NCBI RefSeq assembly: GCF_001423485.1
Contig: NZ_LMOD01000005.1
Location: forward strand, 310,001-374,000
Direction: 5' to 3'
DNA length: 64,000 bases
Source of the DNA: Microbacterium sp. Leaf320
GTDB taxonomy: Bacteria; Actinomycetota; Actinomycetes; Actinomycetales; Microbacteriaceae
The notes beneath the pieces were generated by a model. The model was not told where the DNA came from and ran no database searches. It saw nothing but the letters and a program-made list of their open reading frames with translations. Made by a program: the position numbers and the translations under genes. Numbering within the stretch: the first letter of the stretch is position 1; every line of letters begins with the position of its first letter. Shown here piece after piece: positions 38,115 through 46,721 of the stretch.

Positions 38115-41090
38115 ATGGCCCGTTCGGACGACTCCGTCTCTCTCTCCGCGCTGGCCAGGCTCGGGTTCGCCGAGCTCAGCGAGGCCGCGGCCAACCTCGC
38201 GGAGCTTGCGACCCTGCTGGGCGTCGAGCGATCGTTGCTGCTCGGTGAGGCCGACGGCGCCGACCCCGATGCCGCGGTCGAGGGGATGCTGCGCGTGGCG
38301 CGGCGCGACCCCGCCCCGCTGGCCGCGTTGTTCGTCGACCCGGAGTCGCGTCGACGGGTCTGGCGGGTGTTCGGCGCATCGCAGGGTTTCGCGGACTTCT
38401 TCCTGAGGCACCCGGACCAGATCACGGTGCTGGGTGAGGCCACGAGCGAGCTGCCGTCGGCAGATCAGCTGCGCGAGCGGTTGCTGGACGCGGTGGGGGC
38501 GCGCGACGGGTTCGCCGAGTCCGCAGACGATGCGGCGGTGGTCACGCTGCGCGTCGCCTACCGCCGCAACCTCGCCGAGATCGCCGCGTTCGACCTCACG
38601 GCGCACAGTCCGGTGCGCATCGTGGGCGACGTCGCCGCGGCGCTGGCCGACATAGCGGGAGCCGCGCTCGAGGCGGCACTCGCGGTCGCCCGCCGACGTC
38701 TCGCAGACACTCTGAGCCGCGAGCAGGTCGCGGCGACGCAGCTCGCGATCATCGGCATGGGCAAGGCGGGTGCGCGCGAGTTGAACTACGTCAGCGACGT
38801 GGACGTCATCTTCGTCGGCGGAACGACCGACGAGGAGGTTTTGTCCGAGGCACGGGCTATCGACATCGCGACGCGCCTCGCGCGAGAGACCATGCGCGGC
38901 CTCAGCGGGATCGAGGTGGAGCCTCCGCTGTGGGAGGTCGACGCGGCGCTGCGCCCCGAGGGCAAGCAGGGCGCTCTGGTGCGATCGCTCGCCTCACACC
39001 TGGCCTACTACGACCGCTGGGCCAAGAGCTGGGAGTTCCAGGCCCTGCTGAAGGCTCGGCCCCTCGCGGGCGACCCCGACCTCGGCGCGGAGTACATCGC
39101 CGCCGTGCAGCCCAAGGTCTTCTCCAGCGCCGCTCGCGAGAACTTCGTCGACAGCGTGCAGCGCATGCGCGAGCGCGTCATGGAGCACATCGATCCCGAG
39201 GATGCGCCGTACCAGCTCAAACTCGGCTCGGGCGGGCTGAGGGACATCGAGTTCACCGTGCAGCTCCTGCAGCTCGTCCACGGCCTCACAGACCCCCGTC
39301 TGCGGACGAGAGGAACCCTCGAGAGCATCGATGCCCTGGTCGAGGGCGGCTACATCGGTCGAGCTGAAGCCGCATCGTTCGCCGACGATTACTGCATCCT
39401 GCGGCTGATGGAGCACCGACTTCAGCTGAAGGAGCTCAGCCGCACCCACCTGATGCCGCGGACCCCGGCGGGGCTCCGCGTGCTCGCGCGCAGCACGGGT
39501 CTGGGGGAGTCCGGGGAAGCGATCTGGGCGCGGTGGGAGAGCGTGCGCCGCGAGGTGCGCGACATCCACACCCGGCTTTTCTATCGCCCCCTGCTCAGCG
39601 CCGTGGCCTCGCTTCCCGAAGAGGAGCGCACGCTGTCGACGGCGCAGGCGCACGACAGGCTGATGGCCATCGGCTTCCGCGACCCCGCCGGAGCCCTCCG
39701 CCACATCGGCGCGCTGACCACCGGTCTCAGCCGGAAGGCGACCATCCAGCGGCACCTGATGCCGGTGATGGTGCGCTGGTTCGCCGACGGCAGCGATCCC
39801 GACTACGCCCTGGTCGCCTTTCGCCGGATCAGCGAGCGACTCGGCGACACGCCCTGGTTCCTTCGGATGCTCCGCGACTCCTCCGGTGCAGCGGAGAGCC
39901 TCACGAGGCTCCTGTCGTCGTCGCGGTACGTCGGCGAGCTCATGGAGTGGATCCCCGAATCCGTCGCGTGGCTCGACAGCAGCGATCTGCTGCGCCCGCG
40001 CAGTGGTGCCGCGATCGACGAGGAGGCGCGGGCGATCCAGACCCGCCACAAGAGCGTCGGCGACGCGCTGCAGGCTGTCCGCGCGCTCCGTCGCCGTGAA
40101 CTGTTGCGCACAGCCATGGGCGGCGTGCTCGATGTGCTCTCGATCGAGCAGGTCGCCACTTCGCTCACCGAGATCACCGACGCGACCATCCAGGCCGCGC
40201 TCCGCGCCGTGCGCCGCGAACTCGTTCCACCCGAGGACGACGCGCTCGACTTCGCCGTGATCGGGATGGGGCGGTTCGGCGGTGCAGAGCTGGGCTTCGG
40301 GTCGGATGCCGACATCCTCTACGTGTATGACGCGAACGGCGTCGATCCGCAGCGTGCGCAGACCCTCGCGACACGCATCGTCGCGGGACTGCGCGAACAT
40401 CTCACGGATCACAGGGTGCCGCTGGACCTCGATGCGGACCTGCGCCCGGAAGGCCGCAACGGACCGGTCGTGCGATCGATCGACGCGTACGCCGAGTACT
40501 ACCGACGCTGGTCGCTGTCGTGGGAGGCGCAGGCCCTGTTGCGTGCACGCGGCGTCGCCGGCAGCACGACGCTCATCGAGAAGTTCACCGCTCTCGCCGA
40601 CAGCATCCGATATCCCGCCGAGGTGGACCTGCAGGGAACCAGGGAGATCAAGCGCATCAAGGCGCGCGTCGAGGGGGAGCGGCTGCCTCAGGGCGTCGAT
40701 CCGCGGCGACACCTGAAGCTGGGCCCCGGCACCCTGAGCGACGTCGAGTGGTTGGTGCAACTGCTCCAGTTGCAGCACGCGCACGAGGTGCCCGAGTTGC
40801 GCACCACGTCGACGCTCGGGGCGCTCGAGGCGACAGTCGCCGCGGGGTTCGTCCCGGCGGAGTCGGCTGACCTGCTCCGTGACGCGTGGCTCCTGTCCAG
40901 CCGACTGCGCTCAGCCATCACGCTGTACACGGGCAAGACGAGCGACGTGCTGCCGACCGACCCGCGCCAGCTCGACGCCATCGGCCGGCTGCTGGGCTAC
41001 CCCGACCGCTCGGCGAGCGTGCTCGACGACGACTACCTCGGCGTCACCCGTCGTGCGCGACGGGCGTTCGAGCACCTCTTCTACGGGTAG
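38115..41090 (+). CDS. glnE: Glutamine-synthetase adenylyltransferase/deadenylyltransferase
   Basis: The 991-residue bifunctional enzyme attaches AMP to, and removes it from, glutamine synthetase according to nitrogen state. It has the expected tandem organisation: an N-terminal nucleotidyltransferase (about residues 140-470) with IIGMGKAGARELNYVSDVDVIFV and a C-terminal one (about residues 640-980) with VIGMGRFGGAELGFGSDADILYVYD; each G-(G/S)-x9-D-x-D pair carries the two metal aspartates. It lies nine bases after glnA2, so it is transcribed with that gene and not with glnA1 6 kb downstream. Confidence 0.95.
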   Translation: MARSDDSVSLSALARLGFAELSEAAANLAELATLLGVERSLLLGEADGADPDAAVEGMLRVARRDPAPLAALFVDPESRRRVWRVFGASQGFADFFLRHPDQITVLGEATSELPSADQLRERLLDAVGARDGFAESADDAAVVTLRVAYRRNLAEIAAFDLTAHSPVRIVGDVAAALADIAGAALEAALAVARRRLADTLSREQVAATQLAIIGMGKAGARELNYVSDVDVIFVGGTTDEEVLSEARAIDIATRLARETMRGLSGIEVEPPLWEVDAALRPEGKQGALVRSLASHLAYYDRWAKSWEFQALLKARPLAGDPDLGAEYIAAVQPKVFSSAARENFVDSVQRMRERVMEHIDPEDAPYQLKLGSGGLRDIEFTVQLLQLVHGLTDPRLRTRGTLESIDALVEGGYIGRAEAASFADDYCILRLMEHRLQLKELSRTHLMPRTPAGLRVLARSTGLGESGEAIWARWESVRREVRDIHTRLFYRPLLSAVASLPEEERTLSTAQAHDRLMAIGFRDPAGALRHIGALTTGLSRKATIQRHLMPVMVRWFADGSDPDYALVAFRRISERLGDTPWFLRMLRDSSGAAESLTRLLSSSRYVGELMEWIPESVAWLDSSDLLRPRSGAAIDEEARAIQTRHKSVGDALQAVRALRRRELLRTAMGGVLDVLSIEQVATSLTEITDATIQAALRAVRRELVPPEDDALDFAVIGMGRFGGAELGFGSDADILYVYDANGVDPQRAQTLATRIVAGLREHLTDHRVPLDLDADLRPEGRNGPVVRSIDAYAEYYRRWSLSWEAQALLRARGVAGSTTLIEKFTALADSIRYPAEVDLQGTREIKRIKARVEGERLPQGVDPRRHLKLGPGTLSDVEWLVQLLQLQHAHEVPELRTTSTLGALEATVAAGFVPAESADLLRDAWLLSSRLRSAITLYTGKTSDVLPTDPRQLDAIGRLLGYPDRSASVLDDDYLGVTRRARRAFEHLFYG

Positions 41091-41158
41091 CCCCGCGGTG
41101 CGAGTCACGGGCGGGCGCGTCATTTGCTTTTCGCCTGCTGGTCGCTCAGGCTGAGCGC

Positions 41159-42073
41159 ATGACGATCTCGAAGCTCGGTGTGATCTGGAACCCCTCGAAA
41201 ATCGATGAGGGCAAGCTGCGCGCCGCCGTGTCCGACACATTCACCTCGGACGTCGAGTGGTGGGAGACGAGCGTCGAGGATCCTGGTCGGGGGATGGCGG
41301 CTCAGGCCGTCGAGGCCGGCTGCGACGTCGTGGTCGCCGTCGGCGGCGACGGCACTGTGCGAGCAGTGGCCGAGGCGCTCGCGGGCACCGAGACGGCTCT
41401 CGGAATCGTCCCGCAGGGAACAGGCAACCTGCTGGCGCGAAACCTCGAGATCCCGCTCAACAACATCCCCGCGGCGCTGAAGCGCGTCCGCGACGGGGAC
41501 CCGCGCAAGATCGACATCGGCTGGGTGGATCTGGACGGCACCGAACACGTGTTCGTCGTGATGGTCGGCTTCGGGATCGATGCGCAGATGCTCGTCGAGA
41601 CCGACGACGACCTCAAGGACAAAGCGGGCTGGCTCGCCTACGTCGAGGCGATGGGTCGCGCACTCGCCGGCACCGAGATGACCGACATCACGGTCACGCT
41701 CGATGACGGCGATGCGCAGGAGCTTCGCGGCCACACCATGCTGATCGGCAACTGCGGGATGGTGCAGGGCGGCATCCGTCTGCTTCCGGACGCGGTTCTC
41801 GATGACGGTCTGCTCGACATGCTGCTGGTGAGCGCCGACGGACCGCTCCAGTGGCTCGACACCGTGCGCACGTTCGTCTGGGAGAACGGAATCCGTCGCA
41901 TTCTCGGCAGCGTCGACGAGGCCGTCAGCAGCGACTCCACGCGCCACATCTCGGCAGAGAAGGCGACGATCGAACTGTCGTCGCCGCTGGCCTTCGAGAT
42001 CGACGGTGAAGAGGTCGGCGAGGTCTCGAAGTTCTCGGTGCGGGTTCAGCCCGCGGCACTCATCGTTCGCTGA
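41159..42073 (+). CDS. Diacylglycerol/lipid kinase family protein
   Basis: The 304-residue protein has the DAGK catalytic domain: KLGVIWNPSK at the start, CDVVVAVGGDGTVRAVAEALAGTETALGIVPQGTGNLLARNLEIP with the GGDGT nucleotide motif, and the C-terminal YegS-like beta domain (MLIGNCGMVQGGIRLLPDAVLDDGLLDMLLV and AFEIDGEEV). Members phosphorylate diacylglycerol, sphingoid or polyprenol lipids; which one cannot be told. The start is ATG 41159; the open frame upstream overlaps glnE. Its end overlaps the end of the convergent transporter gene by 14 bases. Confidence 0.9.
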   Translation: MTISKLGVIWNPSKIDEGKLRAAVSDTFTSDVEWWETSVEDPGRGMAAQAVEAGCDVVVAVGGDGTVRAVAEALAGTETALGIVPQGTGNLLARNLEIPLNNIPAALKRVRDGDPRKIDIGWVDLDGTEHVFVVMVGFGIDAQMLVETDDDLKDKAGWLAYVEAMGRALAGTEMTDITVTLDDGDAQELRGHTMLIGNCGMVQGGIRLLPDAVLDDGLLDMLLVSADGPLQWLDTVRTFVWENGIRRILGSVDEAVSSDSTRHISAEKATIELSSPLAFEIDGEEVGEVSKFSVRVQPAALIVR

Positions 42074-43208
42074 GCGTTCCCGGAGGCACGACCTTGCGGT
42101 CCTGCGTCGGGAAGACGACCTTCTGAACGATGATGATGACGCTCGCGGCGACCGGGATGGCGACCAGTGCGCCCAGGATGCCACCGAGCGCTCCACCGGC
42201 GACCGCTGCGATCACGACGAGGGCTCCGGGTACGGCCACTGCCTTGTTCATGATGCGCGGCGACAGGATGTATGCCTCGATCTGCATGTAGACCAGATAG
42301 TAGATGAAGGCGATCAGTGCGGTGACCGGGCTCACGATCAGGCAGATCAGCGAGTTGATGATCGAGGCGCTCAGAGTGCCGACAAGAGGGATCATCGAGC
42401 CGATGAAGGCGATCAGTGCGAGCAGCGCCGGCACCGGTGCGCCGATGATGCTCAGCACGATGAGGCTCAGGATGCCGTTGACGAGCGCGAGGCTCGCCTG
42501 GCCGATCACATAGCGTCCGACCGCACCCGACACGTCGTCGAGGAGCCCGCTGAACGTGTCGCGCTGGTAGGCGGGGACGAAGCGTGCGGCCACCTTCTTG
42601 ATGCTGCGCAGCGAGGCCATGAAGTAGAGCGTGAGGATGAGGACGATCGTGACGCCCGTGAATCCTCCGGCGATGCCGGCACCGACGGCGAACACGCCGC
42701 CACCGATATCGGCGAGATTGCCGGGATCCTGGAGGAACGACAGGATGCCGTTCGCGGCGTCCTCGAAAGTCGAGCCGAACTGGTCGTTGAGGTCCTTGAA
42801 CCAGGCCGAGGCCATGATGTCCTTGACCATCTGCGGGCCGTTCTCGATCAGGTTCGCGATCTGCTGCACGAGGATCGGGACGATCGCGAGGATGATGCCT
42901 GCGAAGGCGAGGACGACTCCGGCCACCACGATGGCGACCGCCGCAGGCCGGGGGAGCTTGCGCTCGAGGAAAGAGACGATCGGATCGAGGCCGAGCGCGA
43001 GGAAGATCGCCACTCCGATGTAGACCAACACGGTAGCGAGCTGGTTGACGATGCCGCCGAGCATGAGCGCGACGAGAACACCGAGTGCTCCGAGCAGGCC
43101 GTACATGAACGGGTTGATGCGGGCGATCGCCGCGGCCGCCGTCTTCGGCTGCGCCGGGGGAGTCTCGGTCGTGTGCCGCAGCAGCTGCTTCTCGGTCTTC
43201 CGGCGCAT
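42060..43208 (-). CDS. AI-2E family transporter
   Basis: The 382-residue membrane protein has about eight helices and matches the AI-2 exporter-like (TqsA/YdiK) family: LVYIGVAIFLALGLDPIVSFLERKLPRPAAVAIVVAGVVLAFAGI near the N-terminus, the long central loop, and the C-terminal IGSMIPLVGTLSASIINSLICLIVSPVTALIAFIYYLVYMQIEAYILSPRIMNKAVAVPGALVVIAAVAGGALGGILGALVAIPVAA. Known members export autoinducer-2 or exchange sodium for protons; the substrate here is unknown. AGAGGGGAC ribosome-binding site. Confidence 0.9.
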   Translation of the reverse strand: MRRKTEKQLLRHTTETPPAQPKTAAAAIARINPFMYGLLGALGVLVALMLGGIVNQLATVLVYIGVAIFLALGLDPIVSFLERKLPRPAAVAIVVAGVVLAFAGIILAIVPILVQQIANLIENGPQMVKDIMASAWFKDLNDQFGSTFEDAANGILSFLQDPGNLADIGGGVFAVGAGIAGGFTGVTIVLILTLYFMASLRSIKKVAARFVPAYQRDTFSGLLDDVSGAVGRYVIGQASLALVNGILSLIVLSIIGAPVPALLALIAFIGSMIPLVGTLSASIINSLICLIVSPVTALIAFIYYLVYMQIEAYILSPRIMNKAVAVPGALVVIAAVAGGALGGILGALVAIPVAASVIIIVQKVVFPTQDRKVVPPGTLSER

Positions 43209-43339
43209 GGCGTCGTCCCCTCTGTAGTTCCCGACCTCTCAGTGCACCATCCGTAGCCCATTGAAGCAAGCGCGACACGGTCACGGTTGCGCGCGTGAAA
43301 CCCGTGCGCGATGTCAGAGGTGTGTGGGATCGTTCCGAG

Positions 43340-43840
43340 ATGCAGAACCTCACGCTCAGACGGTGGTCCGGCGACGACCTCGGTCTGCTCCGCATCGCGA
43401 ACACCCCCGAGATGACGACGCACCTGAACGGGGTGGAGACCGAAGAGCAGCTGTTCGAACGCAACGAGCGGTATCTGCGCCTGTGGCGAGCAGGCGAGGC
43501 GAGGATGTTCGTCATCGAAGACGAGCACGATCGAGCGGTCGGATCGATCGGTTTCTGGCACGCCGCATGGCGCGGCGCACCGGCGCTGGAGACCGGGTGG
43601 TTCGTCGTCCCGGGGGCGCAAGGGCACGGCGTAGCCTCGAGTGCGCTCTCCCTGTTGGTCGACGACGCGCGCGCTCATCGAGACGGACGGCGCTTCCTGG
43701 TGGCGTTGCCTTCCGTCGAGAATCCCGGGTCGAACGGGCTGTGCCGCAGGGGTGGGTTCGAGCTCGTGGGCACGATCACCGAGACGTTCCGAGGATCCGA
43801 GCTGACGATGAACGAATGGGTTCTCGACCTCGAGGCATGA
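43340..43840 (+). CDS. GNAT-family N-acetyltransferase
   Basis: The 166-residue product has the RimJ/RimL-like GNAT layout: LTLRRWSGDDLGLLRIANTPEM at the start, GSIGFWHAAWRGAPALETGWFVVPGAQGHGVASSALSLLVDDAR with the acetyl-CoA loop (Q-G-H-G-V-A), and a C-terminal SNGLCRRGGFELVG motif containing the usual N and GF. The substrate cannot be read. ATG 43340 is taken; a GTG at 43295 would add 15 residues. A single gene. Confidence 0.88.
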   Translation: MQNLTLRRWSGDDLGLLRIANTPEMTTHLNGVETEEQLFERNERYLRLWRAGEARMFVIEDEHDRAVGSIGFWHAAWRGAPALETGWFVVPGAQGHGVASSALSLLVDDARAHRDGRRFLVALPSVENPGSNGLCRRGGFELVGTITETFRGSELTMNEWVLDLEA

Positions 43841-43913
43841 GCGCCGCCACCTGAGTCTCATGTCCGTCTCACGGGGGATGCCTCGAAGCCAGCGCCTTCG
43901 TACGGTGGATGAT

Positions 43914-44102
43914 ATGACGGATCCAGATAAGGACTCGAAGAACAAACCGCAGAACGGTCTCGCTGTGGGCCTTGGCCTCGGAATCGCTGTCGGAGCGGGG
44001 CTCGGACTCACTGTTTTCGACAACCTCGCACTCGGCATGGGGATCGGGCTCTCGATCGGTCTCGCGATCGGTCTCGCCGTCGACAATCGCAAGGGCGAAT
44101 AG
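43914..44102 (+). CDS. Small glycine-zipper membrane protein
   Basis: The 62-residue protein has a hydrophilic N-terminus (TDPDKDSKNKPQNG) followed by a Gly-rich hydrophobic stretch with a four-residue period (GLAVGLGLGIAVGAGLGLTV, then LALGMGIGLSIGLAIGLAV). Two helices that pack by glycine zippers are likely. The function is unknown. The start at ATG 43914 is supported by TACGGT seven bases upstream (leaderless); ATG 43860 would add 18 residues. Confidence 0.7.
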   Translation: MTDPDKDSKNKPQNGLAVGLGLGIAVGAGLGLTVFDNLALGMGIGLSIGLAIGLAVDNRKGE

Positions 44103-44189
44103 CCCACTCGTCCTCGCCACGGGCATCCGAGACCGCGGAACCGACACCGAGTGCGGCGGCACCGAATAGACCCTCGCCGCGACATGCGA

Positions 44190-44220
44190 AGAGCCCGCCA
44201 GGGCGGACCTGGCGGGCTCT
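44190..44220. terminator. Bidirectional terminator between small gene and glnA
   Basis: A 13-bp perfect stem AGAGCCCGCCAGG / CCTGGCGGGCTCT with loop GCGGA lies between the convergent small membrane-protein gene and glnA. It is followed by CTCTCTGC on the plus strand. Confidence 0.8.
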
Positions 44221-44237
44221 CTCTGCATGTCTGAGGA

Positions 44238-45662
44238 TCAGACGCCGAAGTACAGCTCGTACTCGAACGGGTGCGGGCGCTGAGCCATCGGCAGGATCTC
44301 GTTCTCGTACTTGTACGAGATCCAGGTCTCGATGAGCTCCTCGGTGAACACGCCGCCCTCGAGGAGGAACTGGTGGTCTTCCTTCAGAGCCTCGAGCGAA
44401 TCCAGCAGGGAGTTCGGAACCTGCGGGATGTTCTTGGCCTCCTCGGGGGGAAGCTCGTAGAGGTCCTTGTCGACGGGCTCGTGCGGCTCGATGCGGTTCT
44501 TGATGCCGTCGAGGCCGGCCATGAGCTGCGCGGCGAAGGCGAGGTACGGGTTGCCCGATGCGTCAGGCGCGCGGAACTCGATGCGCTTGGCCTTCGGGTT
44601 CGAGCCCGTGATCGGGATGCGGATCGCAGCCGAGCGGTTTCCTGCCGAGTAGACCAGGTTGACCGGAGCCTCGAAGCCCTTGACCAGACGGTGGTAGCTG
44701 TTCAGGGTCGGGTTCGTGAAGGCGAGCACTGCGGGGGCGTGCGCGAGCAGGCCGCCGATGTACCAGCGCGCGATGTCGCTGAGCTGGCCGTAGCCGGCCT
44801 CGTCGTAGAAGAGCGGCTTGCCGTCGTTCCACAGCGACTGGTGCGTGTGCATGCCCGAGCCGTTGTCGCCGTACAGCGGCTTCGGCATGAAGGTGGCGAC
44901 CTTGCCCCACTCTTCGGCGGTGTTCTTGACGATGTACTTGAACTTCAGGATGTCGTCCGCCGAGTGCACCATGGTGTCGAAGCGGTAGTTGATCTCCTGC
45001 TGGCCGGCGGTGCCGACCTCGTGGTGCGAGCGCTCGAGGATGAATCCGGCGTCGATCAGCTTCAGGGTGATGTCGTCACGCAGGTCAGCGGTCTTGTCGA
45101 CCGGGCTGACGGGGAAGTAACCGCCCTTGTACGGGGTCTTGTTGGCGAGGTTTCCGCCTTCTTCTTCACGACCGGTGTTCCAGGCGGCTTCTTCCGAGTC
45201 GACCTTGTAGAAGCTCTCGCCGGCGGTGACCGAGTAGCGGACGTCGTCGAAGATGTAGAACTCTGCCTCGGGGGCGAAGACCGCGGTGTCGGCGATGCCG
45301 GTCGAGGCGAGGTACTTCTCCGCCTTCTTGGCGACCTGACGCGGGTCCTTCGAGTAGATCTCACCCGTGCGCGGGTTGTAGATGTCGAAGACCATCACGA
45401 GGGTGCTCGCCTCGCGGAAGGGGTCGACGTAGGCCGTGGTCACGTCCGGAATGAGCTGCATGTCGGATTCGTGGATGCTCGCGAAGCCTCGGATCGAGGA
45501 GCCGTCGAACAGCTGACCGTTGACGAAGAAGTCCTCATCGACGGTGGAGGCGGGGATGTTGAAGTGCTGCTGGACACCAGGGAGATCAGTGAATCGGATG
45601 TCAAGGAACTTGACGTCGTTCTCCTTGATGTAGGACAGCACCTCGGACGAATCTTTGAACAT
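44238..45662 (-). CDS. glnA: Glutamine synthetase type I-beta, GlnA
   Basis: This is the main ammonium-assimilating enzyme. The 474-residue product has all glutamine-synthetase motifs: [44 protein letters not shown], the ATP motif [18 protein letters not shown] and the adenylylation site [11 protein letters not shown] near the C-terminus, with the target tyrosine. It also carries the 25-residue insert of the I-beta subtype. AGGAG lies seven bases before the ATG. A four-box GlnR-type site 62-99 bases upstream implies nitrogen control of transcription in addition to adenylylation by GlnE. Confidence 0.96.
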   Translation of the reverse strand: MFKDSSEVLSYIKENDVKFLDIRFTDLPGVQQHFNIPASTVDEDFFVNGQLFDGSSIRGFASIHESDMQLIPDVTTAYVDPFREASTLVMVFDIYNPRTGEIYSKDPRQVAKKAEKYLASTGIADTAVFAPEAEFYIFDDVRYSVTAGESFYKVDSEEAAWNTGREEEGGNLANKTPYKGGYFPVSPVDKTADLRDDITLKLIDAGFILERSHHEVGTAGQQEINYRFDTMVHSADDILKFKYIVKNTAEEWGKVATFMPKPLYGDNGSGMHTHQSLWNDGKPLFYDEAGYGQLSDIARWYIGGLLAHAPAVLAFTNPTLNSYHRLVKGFEAPVNLVYSAGNRSAAIRIPITGSNPKAKRIEFRAPDASGNPYLAFAAQLMAGLDGIKNRIEPHEPVDKDLYELPPEEAKNIPQVPNSLLDSLEALKEDHQFLLEGGVFTEELIETWISYKYENEILPMAQRPHPFEYELYFGV

Positions 45663-45723
45663 GTACGACTCCTGGATTGCGGATCGATGGCTTCACGGCC
45701 ATTGTGCACAGTACGTGCGGGGC

Positions 45724-45761
45724 GTTACCCCACGGTATCCGCTTTGTTTCCGGCATGTTAC
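45724..45761 (-). promoter_or_regulatory. GlnR-type binding site upstream of glnA
   Basis: On the minus strand GTAAC-N6-GAAAC-N6-GATAC-N6-GTAAC: four 5-base boxes spaced by exactly six bases. The published GlnR consensus is gTnAc-n6-GaAAc repeated in the same way. Positions are 45761-45757, 45750-45746, 45739-45735 and 45728-45724. The site also overlaps the -35 region expected for the divergent RDD gene. Confidence 0.8.
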
Positions 45762-45780
45762 GCGCCGGTAGGCTGGATAC

Positions 45781-46209
45781 GTGACGGACGCTGTGAACAC
45801 GTACCCCGGAGAACGACTCGGAATGCCGCAGACGGGGACCGGCAGCATCGCCCGCCCCGGCCGGCGGATCGGTGCTCTGCTGATCGACTACCTCGCGGCG
45901 ACGATCATCGCGACCGGCTTCCTCGGATACGACCAGTTCGCGCTTCCCAGCGAGGCGGGGCTGACGCAGTTCGCCCCCATGGCGGTCTTCGCCGTGCTGC
46001 AGATCCTGTTCATCCCGACCGCCGGCGGAAGCCCCGGACACCGCATCCTCGGCATGCGGGTCGTGCGTCTCGACGGCGGATGGGTGGGGCTGTGGCGTCC
46101 GCTCGTGCGCACGCTGCTTCTCGTGGTCGTGATCCCGGCAGTCATCTGGGATGCCGACCAGCGCGGTCTTCACGACAAGGCGGCGGGGCTCGTGCTCATC
46201 CGAGCCTGA
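45781..46209 (+). CDS. RDD-family membrane protein
   Basis: The 142-residue protein matches the RDD domain: GRRIGALLIDYLAATIIATGF with the first conserved Arg and Asp, then a second helix (FAPMAVFAVLQILFIPTAGGSPGHRILGMRVVRLDGG) and the C-terminal LLVVVIPAVIWDADQRGLHDKAAGLVLI with the last D. The function of the family is not settled (possible transport or sodium/proton exchange). GTG start with TAGGCT six bases upstream, thus leaderless. Its promoter region overlaps the GlnR-type site of the divergent glnA. Confidence 0.88.
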   Translation: MTDAVNTYPGERLGMPQTGTGSIARPGRRIGALLIDYLAATIIATGFLGYDQFALPSEAGLTQFAPMAVFAVLQILFIPTAGGSPGHRILGMRVVRLDGGWVGLWRPLVRTLLLVVVIPAVIWDADQRGLHDKAAGLVLIRA

Positions 46210-46215
46210 ACGACG

Positions 46216-46695
46216 TCACTCCTTGCCTCGGTTGCGGCGTCGTGCCTCGCGAGGCGCGCGTCCGCCGAGGAACGATCGTGCCGGATCAACCGTGTACCCC
46301 TGGCGCAGGGCTTCGCGGCCGATGAGCATCCGGAATCCCATCTCGTCTCGGTTGCTCAGCGTCACCTCCGCGAGCACCTCGCGGTCGTGCAGGCGGATGA
46401 GCATCTCGACCACGAGTCGTTCCTGCGCATGCCCTGACGAGCTGCGGATCGCACGGCGATCATGCACGGGGGATTCGACGACCACCGTGTCCTCCTGGCT
46501 GTCCTGCCAGGGCTTCACTCGGAAGCGCACCCACGACACGCCGTCGCGCTCGAACTCCTGGATCTCGAATGCGTGCAGCGAGGAGGTGCGTGCGCCGGTG
46601 TCGATCTTGGCTTTCAGCCAATCGACGCCGAGATCGGGCAGGCTCACCCATTCTCGCCACCCGATAAGAGTGTTTGAATGGGATGACTTACTCAC
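46216..46695 (-). CDS. rimB: RimB-like ATP-dependent zinc protease family protein
   Basis: The 159-residue protein belongs to the Zn_protease/RimB family with a retropepsin-like core: IGWREWVSLPDLGVDWLKAKIDTGARTSSLHAFEIQEFERDG (D-T-G-A-R-T-S-S catalytic loop), VRFRVKP, RRAIRSSSGHAQERLVVEMLIRL and SNRDEMGFRMLIGREAL. In Pseudomonas the rimABK operon has RimB acting with RimK on poly-glutamylation of ribosomal protein S6. Here the gene is divergent from rimK with only 26 bases between starts. GTG start with CAGGAT six bases upstream. Confidence 0.82.
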   Translation of the reverse strand: MSKSSHSNTLIGWREWVSLPDLGVDWLKAKIDTGARTSSLHAFEIQEFERDGVSWVRFRVKPWQDSQEDTVVVESPVHDRRAIRSSSGHAQERLVVEMLIRLHDREVLAEVTLSNRDEMGFRMLIGREALRQGYTVDPARSFLGGRAPREARRRNRGKE

Positions 46696-46721
46696 CCGAC
46701 CATCCTGGCAGGAAATCCCCC

